From: Paramecium pentaurelia
Taxonomy: Eukaryota > Ciliophora > Oligohymenophorea > Peniculida > Parameciidae
DNA length: 64,000 nt
Assembly (NCBI GenBank): GCA_905183005.1
Contig: CAJJDO010000061.1
Span: forward strand, 71,338 to 135,337
Direction: 5' to 3'
The notes below the pieces were generated by a model that worked only from the letters and a program-made list of their open reading frames with translations, made no database searches and was not told the origin of the DNA. Within the stretch, counting starts at the first letter, position 1, and the number at the start of each line of letters is the position of its first letter. Shown one piece after another: positions 36,803 through 47,930 of the stretch. A program made the position numbers and the translations under genes.

Positions 36803-37642
36803 ATGTTCTAAGCCACTCTTATTCAACAATATTCGAGAGTCCATCCATAAAACTTCAGAAAGAAGTCTCATTCAAATTCTGAAGGAATATCTAAGATAAT
36901 TGTTAAAACTCAGCCAAATGTAGAGAAACAAAAAAATAGATGTGAAACCATAGATGTAGTAATGAAATCAAAAGATTCTGCTCCAGAAGAAACCTATTCA
37001 CAAAGATTAAAGATAATAAATTAACGAGTGTATGTTGTAAATACATTCAATCGTATAATCAATGTGGATAGAGTAGGACATAGAATGTAAAGGGGATAGT
37101 TATTGAGACATTTGAGAGAATTCTATAGTCAAATCATTGTTGAACAAATAAATAAAGTTCTAAAAGTACCAGATACGTTGACACTGTAGATGTATGAATA
37201 ATTTGTAATTTCATTATAACAATTGGACAGAAAGCAATACTTGAATCTATGTTTTTAGATATATGATTTATAAGGATAAGGTGTAATAACTAGTACAAAC
37301 TTACTCTCTATCTTATCAGTAGAGAAAAATACTTCCATTATAGAAAATGATATTCTAACTATGATTAAGCTTCGATCAAATCTACTTAAATCATAATTAG
37401 ATAAGAGTGAATCATCAAGATTACCTAAACTTAAAACCATTATTATAAATCGTAAAAGAACTTCTAAAGGAAAACGAATGATGATCTCTCAAATTGAGGA
37501 TGAAGTAGATTAGGTTGTTATGCATCCAATTAATAGATTGAAACTCATTGATAAAAATCAATTTTGTAAGATTTGGAATGATCAAATCCCTGGAATAATT
37601 TAAGACCTCTTCAAAAACTTGAATGATTATTATTATTAATGA
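36803..37642 (+). CDS. EF-hand-like protein (279 aa)
   Basis: Intronless, 280 codons from ATG 36803 to TGA 37640-37642. A central region reads RKQYLNLCFQIYDLQGQGVI with following helix TSTNLLSIL, an EF-hand-like pair of helix and loop. The loop (DLQGQGVITSTN) keeps Asp at position 1, Gly at 6 and Ile at 8, but has Gln at 3 and 5 and Asn at 12, so calcium binding is doubtful. Basic Arg/Lys-rich N-terminus and C-terminal helices. Such divergent EF-hand proteins are numerous in ciliates. Its TGA overlaps the ATG of the next gene if the upstream start there is used. Confidence 0.75.
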
Positions 37643-38036
37643 GTACAGAGACGACTGAATTTATTCCTAAAAGAATGGCAGTTGCAGTAGCAATCTTGAT
37701 CTTATTCTTACTCCATTATGCAACCCTCCTTATTAATGCAATCTCCAAGGGTCCAGAATAAAAAGAGTATGTCAACAGAAGAGTGTTTCTTTTTGGAATA
37801 GCAGGTCTGTTAATTATATACTAAAACTATTAGGCTTATTGAGTATGTCAACTATACAAAGTAGTGTATTCTCAGCTATACTTGCATGGCTTACTTTTGT
37901 CCCACTTGCTGTATTACATTTATGCATTTATGAAAAATTTCAAAATTTGAACAATTACAAAGACACTCTCTGGTTGGCATATTATGGATTACAATTTGTT
38001 TGGTTCCTAGGGATTATTATAGATTTCTATTCATGA
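37639..38036 (+). CDS. small multi-pass membrane protein (122 aa)
   Basis: One 29-nt intron at 37805-37833; 123 codons from ATG 37639 to TGA 38034-38036. At least three hydrophobic segments are visible: VAVAILILFLLHYATLLINA, a middle one around FLFGIAGLLS, and SAILAWLTFVPLAVLHLCIY, with a final LQFVWFLGIIIDFY. The ATG at 37639 overlaps the previous stop as ATGA; the in-frame ATG at 37675 (MAVAVAILIL) is an attractive alternative start and would leave a short spacer. No family recognised. Confidence 0.72.
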
Positions 38037-38092
38037 TGCATATATTTAATCATTTATCAAAGTTATTCACTCTCCTATTCAACTAATTATTA

Positions 38093-39100
38093 TCATATAA
38101 CATGTATAATATATAAAATCAATTTATTTTCTTTTGAATTCTTAATTACATTATTGAGTTATTCTACAAATACTCTTTGAATTACAATCTTCTTAAGTTT
38201 TTCTTATAATTCTCTTTCTTCCTTTTTAAATCTTCTCAATTTTAATATAACCTACTAAGTTGATTGTATTTCATCTTTTGATTACTTAAGTAATTCACCA
38301 AATTTTATTGTACATTATTAAGAATATATAGTTCTCTTCTTATCTATTTATCCAGTAATAATTTCCCTTGAAAAAAAACTTTGATCTGTCTATTTCATAG
38401 AAACATTTTGATTCCTAGATAAAACACGACTATCCTTATAAGTCTGATCAAGAATGACTTAATCATCTAATTCATTAAATAATTTTGAAACTTCTCATCT
38501 ATCTAGACATTTAGATTAGATAAACTACTTAGAGTATTAATCATAGCTCTTCAATTATTTATTCTTCAGAATTTAATTTAATCTTTTACAGTTGTAATAT
38601 TTATGATAATTCTTTGAGTCTAGATTAATCAGACATCTGACTTAATAATTTATTAGACCATAACTCATTTGTTAATATGTACCCTTTGTTTTTTATGCAA
38701 TTTATGTACAAATGAATCTTAAATATTATTATTGTATATTTTGGATATCACTTCCTTATAGTCTGCCTACTAAGATATGCTCCTTGCTATTCCTGATGCT
38801 TTCTAAAATGCATATAATATATATCTGAATTGGCATTCTTGGTGAAAATCTCAAATGTCTTTCTTCTCTATACTAATTTAGGATCAGAAATGATGTTTGG
38901 AATCTAAAATAAATACTTAAATTTATCAGTTTCATTTTGAATTATCTTGCATTTATCTTTCTTACGTATTTAGCTAGTATCTTGAAAACGAACATAATTT
39001 TTATGACATTGAATTTATTTCGTTTACTTTTATGATTGAGACTCTAAGGAATCTCCCTTTTAATATTATTTTTATATTCTTTATTATTTTAATCCAGAAA
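38093..39100 (-). CDS. hypothetical coiled-coil protein, N-terminus unresolved
   Basis: Coding sequence is clear from about 39060 down to TGA 38093. It needs introns at about 38498-38515 (an 18-nt GT...AG) and 38718-38751 (34 nt). The product is hydrophilic and Lys/Gln-rich and finishes in a coiled coil (EIQSTQQVILKLRRFKKEER and onward). No in-frame ATG was found at the 5' end; the frame stays open past 39130, so a further 5' exon or a start near 39230 in another frame is likely. No domain recognised. Confidence 0.5.
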
Positions 39101-39313
39101 GATATAAGTATTCTAATTTTAAGTTATATATTGTAAAATAATAAGAGAAATTACAGAGAAGTTAATAATTTAATTAGTAAAAATTAACATTATTAGTTTT
39201 TACAAAATTTAAGATGTAAAAAAAGAATAATTACATATTAATTTAAGTATTAGAAATTAGTTTACATTTTATAAATTAATTTTTATCATTTATTATTCTA
39301 TGATATAAATAAC

Positions 39314-40450
39314 TCAAAACATTATGACAAATACAAATAGAACTCCTAGGTAAATCAAATTTGAATAATTTCCACTTTCATCTAAATAGAATTCTAAAAT
39401 ATCAGGTCTAATTGCTTCAGTCAAATCTGTAACTTCAGGTTCATTATCAGTATCAGTTCTAATATAAAGTATGCATAGATAATTATTCTCAACATCAATC
39501 CAATTTTCAAACCCATGAATTCCTGGACTTGAATAAATAGATGGTTTATCATCACTATCTCTATCATATACCCATGCTCCAATAGCAAAACTATATGAAT
39601 CTTCAACTTCTCCGACCACTTCTTCCATTACTTCATCTGAAACTGGTAAATCTCCTGTATGATCTTATAGCATTGTTTGAACAGTAGATGCTAATAAAAT
39701 ATTTTTTCCATCAAAATAACCCTCATTTAAGAGCATTCTTAAGAAATTACCATAATCAATCATTCGAATCAAAAGGCCATCTGCAATGGCAATATTATTT
39801 CCTGTTTCTCCATCAAAAGCAGTAAATTTGGCATTCTTCATTCCCATTGGAATAGCTATATATTCATCAAATAATTCATGAAAAGTCTTACCAGAGACCT
39901 TTTCTGCCATTCCTCCTGCAATTTGCATTCCAATATCACTATAACCAACTTTGGTTCCTCCTGGAAAATACACTTTACTAGCAGGATATTGACCTCCTTT
40001 AGCAATACCAAGTACAGATTCTTATAACGAAATATTTAAATCAAAAACCCATTCATCAGCCAACTAATAACCTGATGTATGAGTCATTAAATTCTTTAAT
40101 GTCATAGTTGGATTAGTATTTTGGAATTCTGGATAGATATCAGTTACTTTTGTATCAAGACTTAATAATTGCAATTCGACAAGTTTCATAATAGTAGCCA
40201 TGGCAATCCATTTACAACCAGAAGCTATATGAATAGTTGTATTATCATCATAAGGTTGGGTCCCTTCTGAACTCAGGTGTTCTTTTAAGTAGATTGAACC
40301 ATCTGCTCCTTGGATGAGAATACTCATTTTATTATCCATTATGTCTAACTTTTCTGTTAATTATGATATAAGATCATCCTTTGTTACACAATTTGCAGAA
40401 ATTATAAGTAAAACAGTTATCAAAGAGGGTAAGAAGTTGTTTTATTTCAT
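39314..40450 (-). CDS. serine beta-lactamase-like membrane protein (378 aa)
   Basis: Intronless, 379 codons. Signal-peptide-like start (FLPSLITVLLIISANC) and a C-terminal hydrophobic anchor (NLIYLGVLFVFVIMF). Class C beta-lactamase/LACTB-family motifs are in order: S77-G-C-K80 in HIASGCKWIAM (SxxK), Y170-S-D in GTKVGYSDIGMQ (YxN position), and H312-G-F in SPGIHGFENW (KTG/HxG position). Length is normal for the family. Eukaryotic members act as peptidases or esterases rather than antibiotic resistance enzymes; here a membrane-anchored secretory or vacuolar hydrolase is likely. Acidic C-terminal region. Bacterial ancestry of the family is known; recent transfer is not shown. Confidence 0.9.
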
Positions 40451-40739
40451 TAAATTATTTGCATAAAAAGATTTATTTCACAGTTAAAAATTAAAATTGA
40501 ATGACATAATCAATGTGTATAGGTTTGAATAATACATTCATAATTGATATTATATTTTTAATTTGAATAAAATGATACATTAATAATCTTTAATTATAAA
40601 CTTATTTCTTTGTATTAAGTAATATTTTAATTTCAATATATTCATTGAATTTCTAATATAATATTAAAATTTTATGTATAACGTATATATATGTTGAAAT
40701 AATGAAATTATGAAATAATAAAATATTATTAAATTAAAG

Positions 40740-41916
40740 ATGGAAAATAAAAATATGATTTTATTAATCTTAACCTATCTTGAATTAGATGATTTAGCAA
40801 GATGTGAACTTGTTTGTCATAGATGGCATTATTTTATTAATTAAGACAGTATATAAACTAGAAAAATCTTTAGTAAATTTACTTATAATAGCCTTTAATA
40901 ATTTAAGTGGCATACAAAGAAGATCTAATAATTATAAATAAAGGACTTAATATTCTATGAAGAAGAATTTAAAGTAGATAAAAATGATATCATTTTTACT
41001 ATTTCATAACTTGTATTAGAATCACTTACAATCAAACTAAATTAATTGAATATATTTGATTAGTTATTAATCAATCAAAAATAACTTAGAAAATTAGAAA
41101 TACTAATGCCTATTACAAATAAGGAATTTTAATTACTAACATAATTACCTCATTTAGAAGAAATACATTTAAGAGTTCAAAAAAAAACAGATGAAAATCT
41201 TAAAGTTAGTCAATTACGTAATCTTAGAGCTATATCACTCTAATTATAAGGAATATAATATTAAGAAGTTCTTTAATTGATTTAAAATTGTTATAAAACA
41301 TTGACTGAATTAGAAATAGATGCTGATGAATACAATCATGATTAAATGCTCTAAATTGTTGATTGTTTAAATAAGGATAAAATATAGAAATTGTATATTT
41401 ATTACTTTAATGATTACTCTAATGAGATCATACTCAAACTAAGTTAATTTAATAAATTGAATAAGTAATTTAGATTTCTTAACTAATAGGTTATCTATTT
41501 TTAAAGCTTAAGATATTGATTAGGATTATATGTACTAATTATTCTATAATAAATAATTTTAAGAAATCAATTTAAATTAATGTGATGGTATTACCAACAA
41601 AGTTTTATATTAAATAGCTTAGAATTGTTAATAACTTAAATATATTAATTTATCATGGAACTTTCATATAAGTGATTAATGTGTATCATTAATATTAGAG
41701 AATTCTAAATAATTAGAAGAAGTATATTTAATTGGATGTAAATAATTAACATTTGATTGTATACCTTAAAATTTGAATGGTTTATTTCAAAAATTAAGAA
41801 TGTTAAATTTTGAATCATGCAATAATATGAATGACGATAAGTTGATGAAACTTAAAAATTAATTTAAGTATATCAAGATTATTAATTATTATGGAGATGA
41901 GATTGATAAATTTTGA
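40740..41916 (+). CDS. F-box/leucine-rich-repeat protein (383 aa)
   Basis: One intron at 41465-41489 (25 nt); 384 codons from ATG 40740 to TGA 41914-41916. The N-terminus LILTYLELDDLARCELVCHR matches an F-box (helices that bind Skp1). The rest contains irregular Leu-rich repeats of the cysteine-containing type: INLNQCDGITNKVLYQIAQN, LKYINLSWNFHISDQCVSLI, LEEVYLIGCKQLTFDCI and LRMLNFESCNNM. Such proteins are substrate adaptors of SCF ubiquitin ligases. The target is unknown. Confidence 0.84.
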
Positions 41917-42112
41917 TATCATTATTATATACATTATTTATGATTTCATATATTTAATTATATATAATTATATTATATATATATTTATTTCATTGTAAGA
42001 CCACACACAAAATGAATATAATAATATTTATTAAGACCTATTATTTACAATTAAAATGGTTTAATAATATTATATTTGATTTATAGATATAAATTTTAAT
42101 TCATTATCTAAT

Positions 42113-43768
42113 TCATACTTATAGTATCTGATATGTTGAATATTTCTTTAATTTCTAATCCCAAAATACTAAATATTATCCATCATTTGTTATAGTACCA
42201 TAATTATGTTGAGTTCCACAATCAACAGATGATATAATAATAAATTTCCCATTTTCTAATTATCTAATTAGATAGATATGATATTTATGTTTTATTAATA
42301 GGAAATTCTTATTTTTATTATATATTATAGGAAAATAGTATTAATCTTCGCAATCATTATTTTTAATATTAATAGTCTTATTCTTATTTTATTAATACAT
42401 TGACCATTTTTATTCAAATACTAAAATACCCTAATTTTAGGTTACCCAAAGGAATTAATAATCATTAATAAATATAACTCTATTTCCTTTAGGCAAATAT
42501 TTTAATTGATCCAAATAGTATTAAAATTCATTAGATTTAATATTATTTATAACTTATTAATTATCAATATTAGTTTTTTTCTTCCAAATAATATATAAAT
42601 CAGATCCACAAGATAAAAATGAATTCTCAGATTAATTATAACTTAATGATAGAACATATTCAGAATGCTATTTTAAAGAATACTTATAAGTAAGTTGATT
42701 ATTTATAAAATCTACACTCCAAATGATAATTTATTTATCATCACTTCCTGATATCAATTCATCTTCTTTTTAATTTAATATTAAACAATTAACAGTATCA
42801 TAATGATATTAATATATATTTGAATTCCATTTATTCAGATTAACTTATTTCCAACAAATAATCTTCTTATCTGCAGAACCAGAAATAAAATTATTTAAGA
42901 ATTTACTATAAACTAGACATTTAACATGAAGATTGTGTATTTAAAGTTGATTTTATAAACTTAATTCTCCTTTTTCAAATCTCCATATTTTTATTGATTC
43001 CATATCATTTGAAACCATAATTGATCCAGTTTTATCAAATACTATTGATTCAAATCTACCATCTTATTTATTATTTTTATTATCTATTAATTTTAACTTA
43101 ATCTTTTCTTAAATTGAATCTACCTATTTCTTTTCTTCACTAACTGAAATTATATCATTCTATGTTACTTAATCATCTTCTCCTATCAAAATATATTCAT
43201 TATTATTATCATTTATTTATATATTATTTAATCTACTAAAACACTCATCATTACCTTTAAAATTCTTAAATCTTTGTAATTATTTAATAATTCTTTATTT
43301 CATATATCTATTCTATTAATTTATTTTATCTATTTACTATTTTAAAAACTAATCATCTCCATTTAAATTATCCTATAAATTTTGATTTTTCAAAACTTAA
43401 TCAAACCTTAAACAATTTAACTTTCTTATCCATTATTCTGCATTTTCAATAATATTATCTACTTCTTATACAATAATTTATTTCAGTTGTTTCAAAAGTT
43501 CTTAAATACTGTATATCTCTTAAATTTTGATTGCAATATCATTATTTACTAATTCTTTTATCTCTTTTTTTCTAAGTTCTATTTTTTATTTTATATCTAA
43601 TGTATATGTTGCCTTTAAAATATCTGATTATATAATCTAATTCTTTTTATCATTTAATTATCTCTCATTCTTATCACTTTAAGAATCTGGAGTGCTTGTA
43701 GAAACTGAATCCTTTTAATCTGGAATTTCTTTGGATTTTTTGTTATTATTGATAATAATTCTCAACAT
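42113..43768 (-). CDS. WD40-repeat protein with N-terminal coiled coil (551 aa)
   Basis: Intronless, 552 codons from ATG 43768 to TGA 42113. The N-terminal ~240 residues are Lys/Asn/Gln-rich helix. WD40 blades follow: GRFESIVFDKTGSIMVSND...IKIWR, VKCLVYSKFLNNFISGSADK and IICWK, VNCLILNQKEDELISGSDDK and IIIWS, YVLSLSYNQSENSFLSCGSD and IIWK, then more degenerate blades. WD40 propellers are interaction platforms; partners are unknown. The frame stays open upstream of 43768 to an ATG at 43972, and the intervening sequence (DRSLIILQTDDFVEKCNSVL) looks coding, so the true N-terminus may be longer and include a spliced first exon. Confidence 0.84.
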
Positions 43769-44128
43769 TAAAACAGAATTACATTTCTCTACAAAATCAT
43801 CAGTTTGTAATATAATTAATGATCTATCACATTCATAAAGCTGGATGATTATTATAAAGGAATGTTATTATCTACCTAAAATAATTATTGTAAATAATGA
43901 TAACCAATATATATATATTATAGTGGAAATTTACATATAAAGGGGAATTTACAGATTCATTACTAATTTCATTATAAATATATGATTATTGGTATAAATC
44001 AATCAACATTACTTTAATTTTTTACTTTTTCTATATTTTAACAAACAAAACAAATAAAAATATTGATAACAATAATTAAAAATAACTAAAAAAGGAATTA
44101 GAAAATAATATTAATTTTTGATTTAATT
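43769..44128. other. intergenic region, partly possible 5' extension
   Basis: 360 bp between the WD40 gene start and the Rab gene stop, both minus strand. The part next to 43769-43860 probably encodes extra N-terminal residues of the WD40 protein. The remainder is AT-rich with a TA run around 43910-43920. No RNA gene seen. Confidence 0.45.
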
Positions 44129-44837
44129 TCAACAACAGATTTCTTTTTTTTAGTCTTCTTTCTTAGTGTCTTTAACATCTTTAATTTATAATCCTTTCTT
44201 TTTCTTACCTTTACTTTCTTATGCTTAAACTTTGATTGAGATACCTTATATTATATGTAAATGTTTACTCTCTGCCAAAGTTTTAAACATTTCATTAATG
44301 CCAATACCTGATTTAGCTGAAGTAAAGAAATGTTTAGCTCCAATTTTCTTACAATATTCCTCTACTTCATTCTTATCAATCTACATCTGATTTTTCATGT
44401 CACTTTTATTACCTGCAACAACAATAGAAATATCCTTAGTTCCAAATGATCTTAATTCCTCTACCCATTTCTCAACCTAAAATAAAATACACAACACTTA
44501 TACCTTTAGAAATGATTCCTTATATGTTACATCATATACCAAAACTGCTCCATATGCATCTCTATAATAAACTGTAGTCAAAGCATGAAATATTTCTTGT
44601 CCTGCAGTATCCTATTATTAAATCGTCAAAGTACCCAAATTGCTAATGTTATATTCTTGCCACCACCTAAATCTACACTCTTCTCAAAGAATGTAGCATC
44701 TATAGAAGATTGCTGATTCTCATTGAATTAATCTTTACAATATTTTAAAGTTAGACATGTCTTCCCTACTCTACCTAATCATTTATTCATCTAATCTAAC
44801 CTTCCCCTAACATAACTATCTTAATTGGAGCACTCAT
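44129..44837 (-). CDS. Rab21-like small GTPase (210 aa)
   Basis: Membrane-trafficking GTPase. Introns at 44775-44800, 44612-44634 and 44477-44503 (26, 23, 27 nt); 211 codons. All G motifs are present: P-loop GEGRVGKTC, switch II WDTAGQEIFHALTTVYYRDA, G4 GNKSDM and G5 TSAKSG. The C-terminus ends in a Lys-rich stretch and EICC, a double-Cys prenylation site. The sequence around switch II (FHALTTVYYRDAYGAVLVYD) is closest to Rab21, which acts in early endosome and integrin traffic in animals and in phagocytosis in protists. Assignment to Rab is certain, to Rab21 likely. Confidence 0.94.
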
Positions 44838-45046
44838 CAGAATTTATTAATTTTAATATATATATTTATACATATGATTCTATTTTTATACCTATTATAT
44901 AGATTTACAATATAATAAATTATTAAATAGTTTCTTTAGTTAATATAAAATAGATTAATCAAAAATAATTTGAATAATACATTCTACTTAGAATAATATT
45001 ATTCAAAAAAAAGTATAAGAATAATAATTATTATATAAATTATATT

Positions 45047-45727
45047 ATGTATAATAGCAATCATAATTATAATGCACTTTCAAGATTAAATACAGGATCA
45101 TCATTCTTGAATCAAAAGATTCCTGTAAAGTAATAAAGAGCTTAAGAATGTTCAGCACCATTTAGTGCAACAATTACACCAATAAAGTAATTAAGAGAAT
45201 CATATTAACCAATAATAGAGAATCATTTCAATTTACAAACAGAAACACAAGAAGATAAAATTTGTTTTGAATGTTTGAATAGTTTCATTTAGAATATGAC
45301 TTATGGTATGGAAATAACAAAGAAAATTTTAATTGATAACTTATTAGGATTGAGAAATTTTATTGATTTCATTTTGAATTAGCAATAGGAACCATCAGGA
45401 ATAGAACAATAAAACAGTTGTTTATAAAGTATTAATTCATTTCAAATTGGATAATAAATGAATAATTAATAAAATATACATGAGATTCAATTAATTGAAT
45501 AAAATAATTTTGCAAATTGTTTTAATCGTCTTTTAGATGAATAAAATAAGAATCTACAAAGTTAATTAATAGTACATCAATCTAAACAAAGTAAAGGATC
45601 TCAAATAAATCAAACAGAACAATAGAATGAATCAGTTGATCTATCAAATCAGAGTTATTATTCAGAGTATAAACGGCAAGCATAAAATATTGAGATGGAT
45701 TTATAAAATTTTCTAAAATAAAAATGA
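45047..45727 (+). CDS. hypothetical Gln/Asn-rich protein (226 aa)
   Basis: Intronless, 227 codons from ATG 45047 to TGA 45725-45727. Hydrophilic with many Gln (mostly TAA/TAG), Asn and Ser. A central helical part contains ICFECLNSFIQNMTYGMEIT and the C-terminal third looks coiled-coil. No domain recognised. It converges with the next gene with 25 bp between stops. Confidence 0.76.
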
Positions 45728-45752
45728 GTCTAACATATATTCAATATTATGA

Positions 45753-46343
45753 TCACTATTTAATTCTGATATTCGCATGCTGAATGCTATATCTTGAAGT
45801 AAAAGCTTGTATTGCTGGAGTTTGGAGATTAGAAAAGTGATGATGACTAACTGATTTAGTCTTGTCTGCAGTTCTATCTCTACTGTACTTAATTAAACCC
45901 TCATTATTTCTTATTCGGAATTAACTAAGAAGTACTGGAGGTAACTCGCTTCTTTTCATACTCCTAGTTGTTAAGGCATTCCTATCACATAAACAACTAT
46001 CTCTGGTATTAATGGATTTAATCATTACTGGAATCTCAATTTTCTTTTGAGAATGATCCTTCCAATATTTTACTGTTGACATCATGATTGAAGCTCTCTT
46101 TACAGCTTTTCTCAGTGTAGCCTTATTGTCTATTTTTGGTTTCTACATTGCATGTTACATACAAATGGATTGAGGATACAGACAATTCAATCGATTCATT
46201 TTCTACCCTTAAATACCCTCTTAATAACTCTTTCTTCTTTATTTCGTTGGCATTTCTTATAATTCATGAACAAACGATGTATTTCCATTCCTCTTAGGTT
46301 AAGCCAGAGATATTAACAATGAATTACGCTTCTCGTTAACCAT
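45753..46343 (-). CDS. hypothetical basic protein (196 aa)
   Basis: Intronless, 197 codons from ATG 46343 to TGA 45753. Strongly basic, Arg/Lys/Ser/Thr-rich, for example PTKQRRKSYQEGIQGQKMNR. G and C are slightly more frequent than in neighbours. No membrane segment, Cys pattern or recognised domain. Confidence 0.74.
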
Positions 46344-46884
46344 CTTATAACATCTACTACTTGTTTTATGATTCCGATTTATATCTAAATTTGATAGATA
46401 TCCTTATTGATTTTTCATTTCTTTATAATAATTAAATTAAACTATATATTTAAAATATTGTATCAAATGTCAATTGATAATTACCAAATATTCTAATATT
46501 CTTTATTAATATTATATATATACACTTTTTTCTTGTTATACACAATATGTTTTGACAACTAAAATAAAAATCTAAAAAATTCTTAATAAATAACTTTACT
46601 ATCTTTGTTTAATAATAAATTATTTAAGATTTATTATTTATTATGATTTTTTTATTTTAGAATGGCTTTTTTAGATATTATTTCCTTTTGTTGTAATATT
46701 AATAATTCAACTTATTTAAGTGATGTAATATAAGTATGATATATAAAAATAGTAAGTTCATAATTGAAAAGATCTTATTATTATTTAAATTTTGTATCTA
46801 AATTTTAATAGATTCTGTTTCATTGCATCTTCAATAATCATAAATAATAATACTTATTCTAATAGAATATTATATATATATATA
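46344..46884. other. intergenic AT-rich spacer
   Basis: 541 bp between two minus-strand genes. Low-complexity A/T sequence with a TA microsatellite at about 46871-46885. No convincing frame, RNA gene or repeat. Confidence 0.55.
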
Positions 46885-47908
46885 TCATTATTATTTAGGT
46901 TTTGATGGAGTATATGTCAATAGATAATGTACCATTTATGCAATAACTTCTGAATCTAGTTTTTTTAATGGGAAAAAGAATCCATCTTTATCAGTCATTA
47001 TATCCTCAAATTCTATTATATATTATGTATGTATACCTGCATCAAGTATTTTTTCTTAATCTATGAATTGATTACAGAGATGTGATCCTCTGACAACAAT
47101 AATAGGTAATTTGTTAATAATGGCTTCTCTAATTTCATCAAAACAATCATTAGAATCTGCAAATAGAATATTGACAATTTTGCATCTTGGTCTTCCTTAT
47201 GTCTTACTAATTTTTCCAGTTGCAATTCTAATATTTAAAAAGTAAATTATACGCTTTGCATAAATTAATTTTAAATAGTGCTTCAGTTCCTAAATCAACA
47301 TTTTCACCTCCAATTAAAAATATGTGTGTGTGACCATTACTTAATTCATTTTTTTCAATTTTTGTAGGATTCAATTTTGGATATTAGACAATTTATTCAG
47401 GTGCAACACCAATTAGCTATACTTAATAAGATAGATACAGTGCAATTTCTTCTAAGACTAAATTTTTCAATGCCAGTTGTAATTCCATTATCTATGATAA
47501 TTGCATCGGTATTATGACATGCTCTAGCAATACCAGCATAGAATTTGCCACGATTAGAATTTGGATTATCAAAATTGTGTCTACAACCAATAAAATTGAC
47601 AACAGGTAATCCATCATCTAATTTCAGTTTCGTAAGTATTTCAGTCATTGGAAATGTTTTAGGTTGTGTATAATTAACTTTGATAAGTTTGGCTAATTTT
47701 CCTGCTGGAAATAAGAAATCAAAACATTTCCATGCTTGATTCTATTCAAGTTTTTATTGAGTCATAAAGACATTGGGATCTTCAGGAGGCTTTATAAATT
47801 GTAATATAATAATACAATTTGGGTATCAAGTTGAAATGTTTATTATTCTAATTATTATTCTTATTATTCATCTTATTATTGTTCTTCTTCTTCTCCTTAT
47901 TCAGACAT
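46885..47908 (-). CDS. TRPM-type SLOG (LSDAT) domain protein without channel (316 aa)
   Basis: Introns at 47790-47815, 47417-47438 and 47228-47252 (26, 22, 25 nt); 317 codons from ATG 47908 to TGA 46885. After an acidic Glu/Gln-rich start (~25 residues) the whole protein follows the SLOG/LSDAT pattern of TRPM channel N-termini. It shows AKLIKVNYTQPKTFP, LPVVNFIGCRHNF, a nucleotide-binding-like ACHNTDAIIIDNGITTGIEK, LIGVAPEQIV, and NGHTHIFLIGGENVDLGTEA matching the HSHF-x-LVD segment. Then come CKIVNILFADSND and a terminal LPIIVVRGSHLCNQFID. No transmembrane helices follow. SLOG domains bind ADP-ribose or related nucleotides, so a soluble nucleotide sensor is likely. Confidence 0.84.
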
Positions 47909-47930
47909 TATGATAATTAAATAAATTTAT
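47909..47930. promoter_or_regulatory. 22-bp divergent intergenic region
   Basis: Only 22 bp separate the start codons of the SLOG-protein gene (-) and the alpha-mannosidase gene (+). Both promoters and 5' untranslated regions must overlap here or lie inside the opposite gene, so co-regulation is plausible. Confidence 0.7.

Noticed and set aside
39421..39606. Second minus-strand ORF inside the beta-lactamase-like gene
   Set aside because: Alternate-frame shadow of the continuous 378-aa frame.
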